Part shown: in pieces, positions 53,775 through 61,903 of the stretch | How positions within the stretch are numbered: position 1 is the stretch's first letter | Layout: each line of letters opens with the position of its first letter | Assembly (NCBI RefSeq): GCF_014217335.1 | Contig: NZ_CP060092.1 | Coordinates: 1,071,501 to 1,135,500, forward strand | Direction: 5' to 3' | Length of the DNA stretch: 64,000 nt | DNA from: Teredinibacter purpureus | GTDB lineage: Bacteria > Pseudomonadota > Gammaproteobacteria > Pseudomonadales > Cellvibrionaceae | The notes under the pieces: model-generated | Database searches by the model: none | What the model was told of the DNA's origin: nothing | The model's input: only the letters and a program-made list of their open reading frames with translations | Position numbers and translations under genes: made by a program

Positions 53775-53806
53775 AGGAGAACCGGGGGGCTCATAAGGTC
53801 GTTAGG

Positions 53807-54607
53807 ATGTGTGAATATCTGGATGTCTCAACAACTGGCTATTACGATTGGCGCGAGCGTGGGGAAAGCAGTCGAGCGCAGTACGATAGTATTCTCGTTG
53901 ATGAGATAACAAAGATGCATGTAGGTCATGAAAGAAATTATGGCGCTATACGAGTTCACCCATACCTAAAAAACCTAGGGTTTCCCTGTAGTCGCAGGCG
54001 GATCAACAGATTAATGAAAGCGTATTCAATAACCTCTATATACCACGCATATCGGCATAATCGCGCTTCAGGCAGTAATTCATTAAAGGTGGATAATGTA
54101 TTAGCTGAGTCGCCACCAGCAGCATCGGTAGGTCGACATTGGGCTGGGGATATGACATACATTAAGACTCGAGAGGGGTCTGTATATATGGCGGCTGTAC
54201 TAGACCTATTTACTCGTAAGGTTGTTGGTTGGGGTTTTTCCAGAAACCATGATGCCGATTTGGTATGCGGCGCGCTGAAGATGTCGTTGGAATATGAAGA
54301 GGCAAAACCTGGGTGTTTGTTTCATAGTGATCAGGGCTCGGAGTACTGCTCGGACATTTATCAGGAGGCCGTAGCGAACGCAGGCATGGTTAGTAGTATG
54401 AGCCGAGCTGGTACGCCAACAGATAATGCTTTTGTAGAATCATTTTTTAAGACATTAAAGAATGAATTGGTGCATCATTGGAAGTTTAATAATATGGTCG
54501 AATGTGTCGCTAGGATTGTTGACTACGTTGAGTTTTATAATGAGGATAGATTACACTCTAGCCTCAATTATGTATCACCAAATACATATCAAAATATAAA
54601 TGTTTAG
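53807..54607 (+). CDS. IS3-family OrfB transposase (element A, copy 1)
   Basis: 266 aa from the ATG; the same frame is open upstream (QERYAFIEENRGAHKVVRM) to the slippery site, so the active product is an OrfAB fusion. HTH_21-like N-terminus, then rve/DDE: Asp in WAGDMTYIKT, Asp in FHSDQGSEY, Glu in NAFVESFFKTLKNE. Intact. Confidence 0.94.
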   Translation: MCEYLDVSTTGYYDWRERGESSRAQYDSILVDEITKMHVGHERNYGAIRVHPYLKNLGFPCSRRRINRLMKAYSITSIYHAYRHNRASGSNSLKVDNVLAESPPAASVGRHWAGDMTYIKTREGSVYMAAVLDLFTRKVVGWGFSRNHDADLVCGALKMSLEYEEAKPGCLFHSDQGSEYCSDIYQEAVANAGMVSSMSRAGTPTDNAFVESFFKTLKNELVHHWKFNNMVECVARIVDYVEFYNEDRLHSSLNYVSPNTYQNINV

Positions 54608-54680
54608 TGTCCGTCAAAGTGGTGCAAGTCTACTACGCTTTAGTTCGCCCCATATACGGGCGTTATAAGCCCGAATTAAT

Positions 54681-54992
54681 ATGAACCTATCCACGTATTA
54701 CGATAATGCAAAAAAAATAGGCAAGCTTGTGGAAGAGCAAGATCCATCTATTTTAAGTGCTCTTAATTACGGTGAGGAAGATGATCATCCCTCTTATTGG
54801 GTGCCGAATGTTCAAAAGTCTTTGCTAAGTTTCTATAAAGAGTTTCCCTGCGCCGATGACGCTGAGGAGGCGTTGAAACTATACATAAAGGGTGAAATGT
54901 TAGAAGATCGTGCGGAGCGTAACTTGGCAGTAAAAGTGGGTGCCTCCTGTTTAATTATTGGTATAGCTTTAGGTTGGTTTCTATGGTCGTAG
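54681..54992 (+). CDS. Cassette 51: unknown tail-anchored protein
   Basis: 103 aa. Soluble helical body with a C-terminal membrane anchor (VGASCLIIGIALGWFLWS). PSILSALNYGEEDD and YIKGEMLEDRAERNLAV are the most distinctive stretches. Function unknown. Confidence 0.62.
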   Translation: MNLSTYYDNAKKIGKLVEEQDPSILSALNYGEEDDHPSYWVPNVQKSLLSFYKEFPCADDAEEALKLYIKGEMLEDRAERNLAVKVGASCLIIGIALGWFLWS

Positions 54993-54996
54993 CAGC

Positions 54997-55106
54997 TTAT
55001 AACAAACAGCTCAAGCCGACCTCCACTGCGTTGCTCGTTTTGTGCTTTCCGCTACGCTCGCACAAAACAATCAACTCCGTTCCGGCGGCTTAGCTGGGCG
55101 TTATGA
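54997..55106 (+). repeat. attC 51 (subfamily F)
   Basis: 110 bp; R'' TTATAAC, R' GTTATGA. Confidence 0.91.
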
Positions 55107-55496
55107 GCTACCAGTTAGCTATTTTTACGGTCTACTTTGAGGCCTAAATTAGAAGTAATTTGAATGTGCTATGGAATGGCTATCATCCTTTGATTTCCAC
55201 TTTCATCCCATTCAGAAAAGTAATAGGCTAAAGCCAATTACAACGTGCTTGCGTAGCCTTTTGTTCGGCAGTTTCAATCGGTGTTACTAAATTGCAAAAA
55301 CACGCAAATTAGTAAAACCTAGTGGCGTGCTATTCGTTAATATGCACCTAGCTGGGTAGTGAAAATATTAAGCTTGTTCTGTTTTAGTTGGTTTTGTGGT
55401 ATTGCTGCTATAAAATTCAAAAGAAATGTAGGTGTTTCTAAAATATAGAATCGGTATTAGTAAATTATAGGTGGGGCAGGGTTATACCGTGGTCTC
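55107..55496 (+). other. Cassette 52: structured non-coding cassette
   Basis: About 390 bp without an ORF. TTACAACGTGCTTGCGTA (near 55,236) matches cassettes 24/26, and about 60 bp later TACTAAATTGC and GCAAATTAGTA flank an AAAAACAC loop, then ACCTAG, the same order as in 24/26 with different stem bases. This supports a conserved RNA or DNA structure. Confidence 0.55.
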
Positions 55497-55634
55497 TCAT
55501 AACCAAACGCTGCACCGGACAACCTTTGCTACGCTCAATTGTGTATGTCGCGGTGCTCCATTTTACACAATTGCTCGCTAGACCTGCACCACTTTGGCGG
55601 ACAGTTATTTACTGTTTAGTTAAAGGGGTAAAAA

Positions 55635-56000
55635 ATGGGTTTAACAAAGAAGAAACATTACGAAAGCTACACGTTGGCTTTTAAAGTCAAGGCGGTGAGA
55701 GAGAGTAAGAAGCGTGGCGTTAGGGCGGTCGATGTTGCTAAGGCGCTTGGGATTCATCCCGTCATGCTTTACCGTTGGCGCCAAGAATATAAAGAAGGCC
55801 GTCTATCCGAGAATAAACACATGCAAATTAAAGCCCCTCCACCCAAAAAGTCTAGAGAAGACAGTGACGCACTTAAGCGCGCAGAAACGCGAATAAAGGA
55901 ATTGGAAAAACGACTAGCCTCCAAAGAGGAAGAGGTCGTTATTCTAAAAAAGGCAAAACGGTTCTTCTCGGATCAGCGCAGGAAAGATACGCGTTCATAG
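55635..56000 (+). CDS. IS3-family OrfA (element A, copy 2)
   Basis: 121 aa, identical to the copy 1 protein, slippery heptamer kept at 55946-55952. Confidence 0.9.
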   Translation: MGLTKKKHYESYTLAFKVKAVRESKKRGVRAVDVAKALGIHPVMLYRWRQEYKEGRLSENKHMQIKAPPPKKSREDSDALKRAETRIKELEKRLASKEEEVVILKKAKRFFSDQRRKDTRS

Positions 56001-56032
56001 AGGAGAACCGGGGGGCTCATAAGGTCGTTAGG

Positions 56033-56833
56033 ATGTGTGAATATCTGGATGTCTCAACAACTGGCTATTACGATTGGCGCGAGCGTGGGGAAAGCAGTCG
56101 AGCGCAGTAGGATAGTATTCTCGTTGATGAGATAACAAAGATGCATGTAGGTCATGAAAGAAATTATGGCGCTATACGAGTTCACCCATACCTAAAAAAC
56201 CTAGGGTTTCCCTGTAGTCGCAGGCGGATCAACAGATTAATGAAAGCGTATTCAATAACCTCTATATACCACGCATATCGGCATAATCGCGCTTCAGGCA
56301 GTAATTCATTAAAGGTGGATAATGTATTAGCTGAGTCGCCACCAGCAGCATCGGTAGGTCGACATTGGGCTGGGGATATGACATACATTAAGACTCGAGA
56401 GGGGTCTGTATATATGGCGGCTGTACTAGACCTATTTACTCGTAAGGTTGTTGGTTGGGGTTTTTCCAGAAACCATGATGCCGATTTGGTATGCGGCGCG
56501 CTGAAGATGTCGTTGGAATATGAAGAGGCAAAACCTGGGTGTTTGTTTCATAGTGATCAGGGCTCGGAGTACTGCTCGGACATTTATCAGGAGGCCGTAG
56601 CGAACGCAGGCATGGTTAGTAGTATGAGCCGAGCTGGTACGCCAACAGATAATGCTTTTGTAGAATCATTTTTTAAGACATTAAAGAATGAATTGGTGCA
56701 TCATTGGAAGTTTAATAATATGGTCGAATGTGTCGCTAGGATTGTTGACTACGTTGAGTTTTATAATGAGGATAGATTACACTCTAGCCTCAATTATGTA
56801 TCACCAAATACATATCAAAATATAAATGTTTAG
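56033..56833 (+). pseudogene. IS3-family OrfB, broken (element A, copy 2)
   Basis: Matches copy 1 except TAC to TAG at 56108-56110 (Tyr26 of the ATG-started frame). Any OrfAB fusion would stop there. An internal ATG at 56141 could yield the DDE domain alone, but without the DNA-binding part, so this copy is likely immobile unless helped in trans. Confidence 0.85.
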
Positions 56834-56912
56834 TGTCCGTCAAAGTGGTGCAAGTCTACTCCGCAAAGGTTGCCGGTGAGCTAGGCGTTATGTTTAGTTT
56901 AGTGATGATCAA

Positions 56913-57209
56913 ATGAACTATTTAATTTTTATCTTATTCATCTTGGCGCTCATTTTGTTTTTTTACGCTTACTATATTGAGCGTGATCTAATTGGGTATT
57001 TAGACCCGAACTACAATCATCTGGCCATACAAAGGTTTAGTAGCAACTATTGGTTCTACTACTTCAGAATAGGTAGAGAAAACTTTTCAAATGAAGGGAT
57101 GCCTTTGTACTATAGAGTAAAACGGTTTTATCGGGCTTCGTTCTGGCTGATGTTTGTTTCTCTAATTATCGTAGTGGTAAGGTTAAACGCATTCTTAAAT
57201 GGGCTGTAA
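56913..57209 (+). CDS. Cassette 53: unknown membrane protein
   Basis: 98 aa. Membrane segments at both ends (YLIFILFILALILFFYAYY; FWLMFVSLIIVVVRL) flank an aromatic soluble loop (FSSNYWFYYFRIGRENF). Function unknown. Confidence 0.62.
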   Translation: MNYLIFILFILALILFFYAYYIERDLIGYLDPNYNHLAIQRFSSNYWFYYFRIGRENFSNEGMPLYYRVKRFYRASFWLMFVSLIIVVVRLNAFLNGL

Positions 57210-57326
57210 ACATAACAAAGTTATAAACCTGACATTTTGGGCTACGCTTCGTTCTGTGCATTCGCTGCGCTCATTGTTGCACAGCACTACACTCCACCCA
57301 AAATGCAGGTTATAACGGCGTTAGGT
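57210..57326 (+). repeat. attC 53
   Basis: 117 bp; R'' ACATAAC, R' GTTAGGT with G at 57320. Element B copy 1 begins 8 nt after that G. Confidence 0.91.
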
Positions 57327-57382
57327 TTTAGAGCTACCCACGAAAAGTAGACACCTCATTCCCACCTAATGAGGTATTAATT

Positions 57383-57700
57383 ATGACTAAAAAAACTAAG
57401 AACAAATACAACCATTACACCGAAGATTTTCGTAGGGAGGCCGTTCGACGCTCAGAAGGGCCTGACACCTCAGCTGCTGAAGTGGCGAGAGAGTTGGGTA
57501 TTCACCCCGGTCAAATCTATAATTGGCGACGTCAATATAAGCGACTATCCGAAAAACAATTTAATGGTGTGAATGGTGTGGATTACTCAAAGCCTGAAAG
57601 CGAGACTGTACGCGAGCTGCAGCGGACAATAAGCGACCTGAAAGAAGAGAACGAATTCCTAAAAAAAGCGACGGCATACTTCAGCAAGCCAAGCTGGTGA
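57383..57700 (+). CDS. IS3-family OrfA (element B, copy 1)
   Basis: 105 aa. Helix-turn-helix (SAAEVARELGIHPGQIYNWRRQY) and coiled coil (RELQRTISDLKEENEFLKKAT). A_AAA_AAA at 57661-57667 in the LKK codons permits -1 frameshifting to OrfB, giving the typical GILQQAKLVRYAYM junction. Confidence 0.92.
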   Translation: MTKKTKNKYNHYTEDFRREAVRRSEGPDTSAAEVARELGIHPGQIYNWRRQYKRLSEKQFNGVNGVDYSKPESETVRELQRTISDLKEENEFLKKATAYFSKPSW

Positions 57701-58566
57701 GGTATGCCTACATGGAGTCGCTTCGTGGTCAATTCCCAATAATCAAGATGGCGGGGTGGTTAGCTGTCAGCAGATCAGGTTATTACAAATGGCGCGAACG
57801 AGAGCCTAGTTTCGAGTATGAGTATCGAGAAATGCTGCGCAAGGCTATCAGTGAGACTTTTGAGGAGTTTAAGGCACGATACGGTGCGCCTAGATTAATC
57901 TATGAGCTGCATGAAAAAGGCTTCGCTTGCTCAGTTAATCATGTTGCTAAAATTATGCAGGAAGAGGGTCTAAAGGCCCGTAACGGCAAACGCTTCAAGT
58001 ATGGTCATCAAGGTTCAGGGGATAATAACTTCGCTGAAAACGTATTGGATCGCGACTTTGAGGCCACTAAGCCAAATGAAAAGTGGGTGTCGGACATTAC
58101 CTATATACCGGTTAAGAACGGTCACGTTTACTTGGCGGTGATCATGGACTTGTTCTCCCGCAAGATCATTGGCTGGTCATTGGATAAAACAATGACCACG
58201 GATTTGATTTTAGATGCACTTAACATGGCCACCTCAAGTCGGGGATGCGAGCAAGGGTTGTTGCTTCACTCAGATCAGGGAGTGCAGTATCGATCCGGAG
58301 AATATGTCCTAGCGATGCACGATGCTGATATAACTCCCAGCATGAGCCGAAAGGGTAACTGTTGGGATAATGCGGCAATGGAATCCTTCTTCTCACGTCT
58401 GAAAGTAGAGGAAGTGTTTGGTCAATCGTACATAGGCTTAAATGACGCGTATTCAAGTGTGTTCGAATATATTGAATTGTTTTACAATCGCGTACGACGC
58501 CACTCTGCGAATGACTATATAAGCCCTGCAGAGTTTGAAGAAATTTATTACCAAGAGTGCGCCTAA
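57697..58566 (+). CDS. IS3-family OrfB transposase (element B, copy 1)
   Basis: 289 aa, GTG start overlapping the OrfA stop by 4 bp. HTH_21 region (YGAPRLIYELHEKGFACS), then DDE: Asp in WVSDITYIPV, Asp in LHSDQGVQY, Glu in NAAMESFFSRLKVE. Intact and identical to copy 2. Confidence 0.95.
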   Translation: MRYAYMESLRGQFPIIKMAGWLAVSRSGYYKWREREPSFEYEYREMLRKAISETFEEFKARYGAPRLIYELHEKGFACSVNHVAKIMQEEGLKARNGKRFKYGHQGSGDNNFAENVLDRDFEATKPNEKWVSDITYIPVKNGHVYLAVIMDLFSRKIIGWSLDKTMTTDLILDALNMATSSRGCEQGLLLHSDQGVQYRSGEYVLAMHDADITPSMSRKGNCWDNAAMESFFSRLKVEEVFGQSYIGLNDAYSSVFEYIELFYNRVRRHSANDYISPAEFEEIYYQECA

Positions 58567-58604
58567 TATGGTGTCTACTTTTTGTGGGTAAGACCAGTTT
58601 TCGT

Positions 58605-58931
58605 ATGAATATAGCAAAAAATAAAATTCTCTATTGGTTGGTTCTCGCATTGCTAATTCTTCCTGCATTAGAGTTCCTTCCGGTCGGTAGCGAGTCGATT
58701 GCACTCAGTATTACATTTATGGTGGTTGGGTTTATTTCTTTCCTCGCCGTAATATTTGTATTTTGGGTTGCATTCTATTTGCACGGAAAGATCTTTGCGG
58801 TAATTGGGGCAATTGTATATGTATCGCTTGCATTTATGTCCGACTATTTCTATTTGGCTTCAATTTTATTAGTGGTTGGGTATTGGCTCTATTTACGAGA
58901 ACCAATAGCACGGCTGTCGGAACAAACCTAA
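58605..58931 (+). CDS. Cassette 54: unknown four-segment membrane protein
   Basis: 108 aa from the ATG at 58605, 4 bp after the IS target repeat; an upstream in-frame start at 58557 lies in the IS. Four membrane segments fill nearly the whole protein. Its expression may now depend on the IS end. Function unknown. Confidence 0.62.
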   Translation: MNIAKNKILYWLVLALLILPALEFLPVGSESIALSITFMVVGFISFLAVIFVFWVAFYLHGKIFAVIGAIVYVSLAFMSDYFYLASILLVVGYWLYLREPIARLSEQT

Positions 58932-58958
58932 CAAAGCAATTTTGCCAGTTTAAAATCA

Positions 58959-59072
58959 ACCTAACAAGGCAATGAACCGGATGGTTTTTAAGTAGCATTT
59001 TTGCCATTCCGCTTCGCTTCATTTTACGGCAAAAGTGCTACTTAAAAACCACCGGTTATCGCAACGTTATGT
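58959..59072 (+). repeat. attC 54 (with an extra R''-like box upstream)
   Basis: 114 bp; R'' ACCTAAC, R' GTTATGT. A second ACCTAACAAAGCAAT at 58926-58940, 33 bp before, looks like the start of another attC whose remainder was lost. Confidence 0.85.
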
Positions 59073-59096
59073 TTCCGCATGGAGAAAGCAATTTAA

Positions 59097-59372
59097 ATGC
59101 TTAATGTGAAAGGTTATCATTTATGGGGCGTAAGCCTATTATTTCTGATTTCCTTCAGATGGTTTAGCGGTAGTCTATTTACTGAGGGAGCATTAGTCGG
59201 TGGCCTGCTATACGTAATAGCTTTTTATCATTGGGTCGTTCCATTCGTTTGCGGTAAAGATATGCAGCTTATAAGATTTACTGATACTTTTAAAAAAGGA
59301 ACAGACGATACGGTTAGGTACTTACTATTCGGTATTGGGCTATTTGGGTACTACGTTGCATTGGTGGCATAG
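59097..59372 (+). CDS. Cassette 55: unknown membrane protein
   Basis: 91 aa. Segments at about 9-24, 31-52 and 73-90; a DTFKKGTDDTVRY loop lies between the last two. GGAG 11 nt upstream of the ATG. Function unknown. Confidence 0.62.
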   Translation: MLNVKGYHLWGVSLLFLISFRWFSGSLFTEGALVGGLLYVIAFYHWVVPFVCGKDMQLIRFTDTFKKGTDDTVRYLLFGIGLFGYYVALVA

Positions 59373-59387
59373 TATGGAAGTAAAACA

Positions 59388-59489
59388 ACATAACAAGTTG
59401 CTCCTTCTGACATTTTTTCCGTTACTTCTTTTGTGCGTAATCGCACAAAAGTATCCACTCCAAAAATTCAGCAGAGCAAGGCGTTATGT
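59388..59489 (+). repeat. attC 55 (subfamily I)
   Basis: 102 bp; R'' ACATAAC, R' GTTATGT. Confidence 0.91.
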
Positions 59490-59501
59490 TTTAGGGTATA
59501 T

Positions 59502-59897
59502 ATGAGTGCCAACAAACCAACCAGTGTAAGTGTTATCGCTTGGTTCTATATGATTTCAGGTAGCCTAAGTATTCTTAGTGCATTTGCCTATTTGTATGTC
59601 CATTTTACTCGCCCCGAAATTTCATCGGGAGCATTCATTGGTGTGGCTCAAATTTTAATCGCTACTTTACTTGTTGTTGCGGGGAAATTATTCCTCAACG
59701 GATCTGAAGTAATGCGTAAAGTACTTGAGCTTTCAACTTACGCGCTTGCAGTAGGGTTACTTTTTTTTAGTATTACAACGTGGCTTAAATCTAATGACCC
59801 ATCTGTTCTAGCCATGGTTGCTCTGTATCTAACTCCATTATTTTTTATCAGTAGGGCGCTTCGTAGCGATAAAGTTAAAAATTATATGGGTGCCTAA
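59502..59897 (+). CDS. Cassette 56: unknown four-segment membrane protein
   Basis: 131 aa from the ATG at 59502; upstream frame is attC 55. Four membrane segments (about 10-32, 43-62, 74-94, 100-117), starting KPTSVSVIAWFYMISGSLSI, a pattern seen in many small DUF-type inner-membrane proteins. Function unknown. Confidence 0.65.
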   Translation: MSANKPTSVSVIAWFYMISGSLSILSAFAYLYVHFTRPEISSGAFIGVAQILIATLLVVAGKLFLNGSEVMRKVLELSTYALAVGLLFFSITTWLKSNDPSVLAMVALYLTPLFFISRALRSDKVKNYMGA

Positions 59898-59899
59898 AA

Positions 59900-60030
59900 A
59901 CATAACAAGGCCATGCAGCACAGCCACTGCGTGGCTTGGACAGCCTAGCCGTTGCTCGTTTTGTGCATGGCTTCGCCATTTTCGCACAAAACAATCAACA
60001 ACTAGTCTGCCGCTGATGGCGGCGTTACAA
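59900..60030 (+). repeat. attC 56 (131-bp subfamily E)
   Basis: 131 bp; R'' ACATAAC, R' GTTACAA. Confidence 0.92.
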
Positions 60031-60049
60031 CTCAAAAACGTAGAGAGTC

Positions 60050-60508
60050 ATGTACTCAAAAGACGACATAAAGCCGATAGATTTCAAAAAACATTTAGCT
60101 GACAATGAGCATATGTATTTTGGCTCTCGCGGTGCGAATCCACATTCAATCACCTGTCATATTGCCGAAGCGACATTGATATTAGGTGGCACAAATGCCT
60201 ACGTGGAAAAATTTGAAGAATGGTGGTTTGTCTCATCTGGCAACGATTGGCTAAATGCTGCAAATGCCATAGATACAAATGATGTTAATGTTTTTGAATC
60301 GCTTCGGGGTTTCCCGGAAGGTGGCCAAAATAATTATCGAGGCGAAATAATGGCTATGTATTATTCATCAGCCCTTGCCATTAGCACCAATTCCATAGCC
60401 AAGTTAATTAAAGGTTCTCAAGAAGATTTTAGAGTTTACAGTAAATTAACTGAGCAGCTAAAATGCAATCACAATGTTCTGGGTTTTAAATTCAATGCTC
60501 AGTTGTAA
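60050..60508 (+). CDS. Cassette 57: unknown soluble protein
   Basis: 152 aa. The N-terminal HMYFGSRGANPHSITCHIAEA loosely recalls the start of the GyrB ATPase fold (MYIG-x-G ... L-x-x-L-V-x-E), but no GHKL ATP-binding motifs follow, so I do not assign it. The middle has SGNDWLNAANAID and FRGxxE-like RGEIMAMYYSSALA. Stop is the attC TAA. Confidence 0.6.
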   Translation: MYSKDDIKPIDFKKHLADNEHMYFGSRGANPHSITCHIAEATLILGGTNAYVEKFEEWWFVSSGNDWLNAANAIDTNDVNVFESLRGFPEGGQNNYRGEIMAMYYSSALAISTNSIAKLIKGSQEDFRVYSKLTEQLKCNHNVLGFKFNAQL

Positions 60509-60600
60509 CAAGGCAATCAATTTGACCTCCGTAAGCTATCTTCTTTTTTGCGGAGCAAAAAAAATCCAGCTTACTCCGGCAAATTATTGCGGCGTTAGGC
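60503..60600 (+). repeat. attC 57 (subfamily A relative)
   Basis: 98 bp; R'' TTGTAAC, R' GTTAGGC. Confidence 0.9.
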
Positions 60601-60616
60601 TCCCAAAATTTGACTT

Positions 60617-61057
60617 ATGTACAAAATAATAGCTTGTTTTCTTTTGTTGATAATCTTGCCAGCATGTGATCCTCAAAGTGGATTTGGATGTATTGCGCAA
60701 GAATCTCACCCTGATGTAGAAAGAGCAAGGCAGCTTACACAGGAAGAATTAGAAAAAATCTATTATGAAGTACATAAGCTAGCCGAACAGATTCCGGAAG
60801 ACAGTTACGGGAAGGAGATCTACCGGTCAGATATTCCAGACAATCTCGAATTTATGGGGGCAGAGCATATTCGAATCAATCCCGATCGAGATCCCTATAT
60901 TATCTTGGCAAACTGCTATGACGAGAGAATCGAATTAACTCTATCTAAAATAGCAACTGGCACGGCGAAAATTACTTTACACTGGGCTAAACCAACTGTT
61001 GATGCCCCATATGCAACTGGTAGTCAGGTGCTTTGGGAAAAATCTCTTGATAAATAA
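60617..61057 (+). CDS. Cassette 58: unknown lipoprotein
   Basis: 146 aa. Lipobox ILPAC at Cys17. Mature part: charged helix (LTQEELEKIYYEVHKLAEQI), a DIPDNLEFMGAEHIRI turn and beta-rich C-terminus (ELTLSKIATGTAKITLHW), with further Cys at FGCIA and ANCYD. Family not recognised. Confidence 0.65.
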   Translation: MYKIIACFLLLIILPACDPQSGFGCIAQESHPDVERARQLTQEELEKIYYEVHKLAEQIPEDSYGKEIYRSDIPDNLEFMGAEHIRINPDRDPYIILANCYDERIELTLSKIATGTAKITLHWAKPTVDAPYATGSQVLWEKSLDK

Positions 61058-61077
61058 GTTGTTTAATAAAAATTATT

Positions 61078-61181
61078 GCCTAACAAATATGTCAAGAAGG
61101 ACATTTTTTCCGTCGCTCGTTTTGTGCTTAAATAGCACAAAACAATCAACTACAAAAATGCCTCTTACATAGGCGTTAAAG
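61078..61181 (+). repeat. attC 58
   Basis: 104 bp; R'' GCCTAAC, R' GTTAAAG. Confidence 0.91.
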
Positions 61182-61313
61182 GCTGTTCGTGGTTTTAGGG
61201 TTTTCCACCAACGAGTTAGCAGTGATCGTCCGCCTCTTTCAGTCCGTGTGTTTAACCGGTAAAGTGGCTTGTAATAAAGACCGCGTCAACGTGGCACCAA
61301 TGGAGGGTTTAGC

Positions 61314-61490
61314 GTGTTGTATCCATCTCAATCCATCCGTTCCCTGTGTTCCGTTTTGTCGTCAACTAATAATCAAGGGCAGTGCTTCGCATTTGTTTGT
61401 GCCGGGCTAAGTCCAGCACAATTAGCTAATACAGTGCTGCCCTTAACAAGTTTAGCCATGCGACGCCCAAAAGGCGGGCGCACATGCTAA
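61314..61490 (+). CDS. Cassette 59: doubtful small ORF (copy 2 of cassette 22)
   Basis: Same 320-bp cassette as 37,837-38,156, unchanged over its whole length, with different cassettes on both sides. The alternative frame is 61189-61410. Identity over the whole unit does not discriminate between coding and non-coding. Confidence 0.35.
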   Translation: MLYPSQSIRSLCSVLSSTNNQGQCFAFVCAGLSPAQLANTVLPLTSLAMRRPKGGRTC

Positions 61491-61501
61491 AGGCGTTATA
61501 C
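61441..61501 (+). repeat. attC 59 (61-bp subfamily G)
   Basis: 61 bp; R'' CCTTAAC, R' GTTATAC. Confidence 0.9.
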
Positions 61502-61507
61502 GTAATT

Positions 61508-61903
61508 ATGGATATCGAAGCAAAAATAATAGGTGGAGGAAGATCCGGAAGTGGTGAAAGTGAAATATCAGAAATATCGGATTCGCCTGCTGGATTGATT
61601 GTTATCGTCGAAGCTTATACGAAAGGTAAGGCTACTCAACGTCAAAAAATCACGTTTTCTTCTCATCGTGGTTATCGTGTATTGGATGAAGGTGATTTGA
61701 TGCGGTATGAAAAATGTGAAACATTTCATCAGCCGTATTGCCTCTACCAAATAATTAAAGGTGGCTGGTCCAACGGGGAGATTACCGAACCAGATATACT
61801 TAATGTGTCCAAAGCAACTAGCGTAAGAGAATGGTTTATCGCTACTACAAATATGAGCATAAATGTCTTGTCAGATTGTAAACCTACCCTTGAAAACGTA
61901 TAA
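61508..61903 (+). CDS. Cassette 60: unknown soluble protein
   Basis: 131 aa from the ATG at 61508. Gly/Ser-rich start (IIGGGRSGSGESEISEISD), then IVIVEAYTKGKATQRQKITF and a Cys-containing stretch (YEKCETFHQPYCLYQII). Stop is the attC TAA. Family not recognised. Confidence 0.63.
   Translation: MDIEAKIIGGGRSGSGESEISEISDSPAGLIVIVEAYTKGKATQRQKITFSSHRGYRVLDEGDLMRYEKCETFHQPYCLYQIIKGGWSNGEITEPDILNVSKATSVREWFIATTNMSINVLSDCKPTLENV

Larger units (their letters stand above)
53353..54632 (+). mobile_element. IS3-family element A, copy 1 (inside attC 50)
   Basis: 1280 bp. Termini TAGACCTGCACC and, at the right end reversed, TAGACTTGCACC, continuing into a 25-bp imperfect inverted repeat. Flanked by CTA on both sides (53350-53352, 54633-54635). 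Two ORFs with an A_AAA_AAG slippery heptamer at 53720-53726. Confidence 0.88.
53299..54668 (+). repeat. attC 50, split by IS3-family element A
   Basis: Left part 53299-53352 (R'' GCATAAC, CAGCCGCAAGCGGCTTGGACT) and right part 54633-54668 (ending CCCATATACGGGCGTTATAA). Removing the IS and one CTA restores an attC of about 87 bp. As it stands the site cannot fold normally. Confidence 0.8.
55579..56858 (+). mobile_element. IS3-family element A, copy 2 (inside attC 52)
   Basis: 1280 bp, same termini and orientation as copy 1. Target duplication is not clean here (CTC occurs on both sides, but offset by two bases on the left). OrfB carries a nonsense mutation. Confidence 0.85.
55497..56893 (+). 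repeat. attC 52, split by IS3-family element A
   Basis: Left part 55497-55578 (R'' TCATAAC, CGGACAACCTTTGCTACGCTC) and right part 56859-56893 (CTCCGCAAAGGTTGCCGG, ending GTTATGT). A subfamily D relative. Confidence 0.8.
57329..58596 (+). mobile_element. IS3-family element B, copy 1
   Basis: 1268 bp. Imperfect inverted ends share TACCCAC, one variable base, then AAAAGTAGACACC. GTTT flanks both sides (57325-57328, 58597-58600). Inserted in the leader of cassette 54, leaving its ORF intact. Confidence 0.88.

Noticed and set aside
60050..60508. GyrB/ParE-type ATPase fragment
   Set aside because: Only a short N-terminal resemblance; the GHKL nucleotide-binding motifs are absent.
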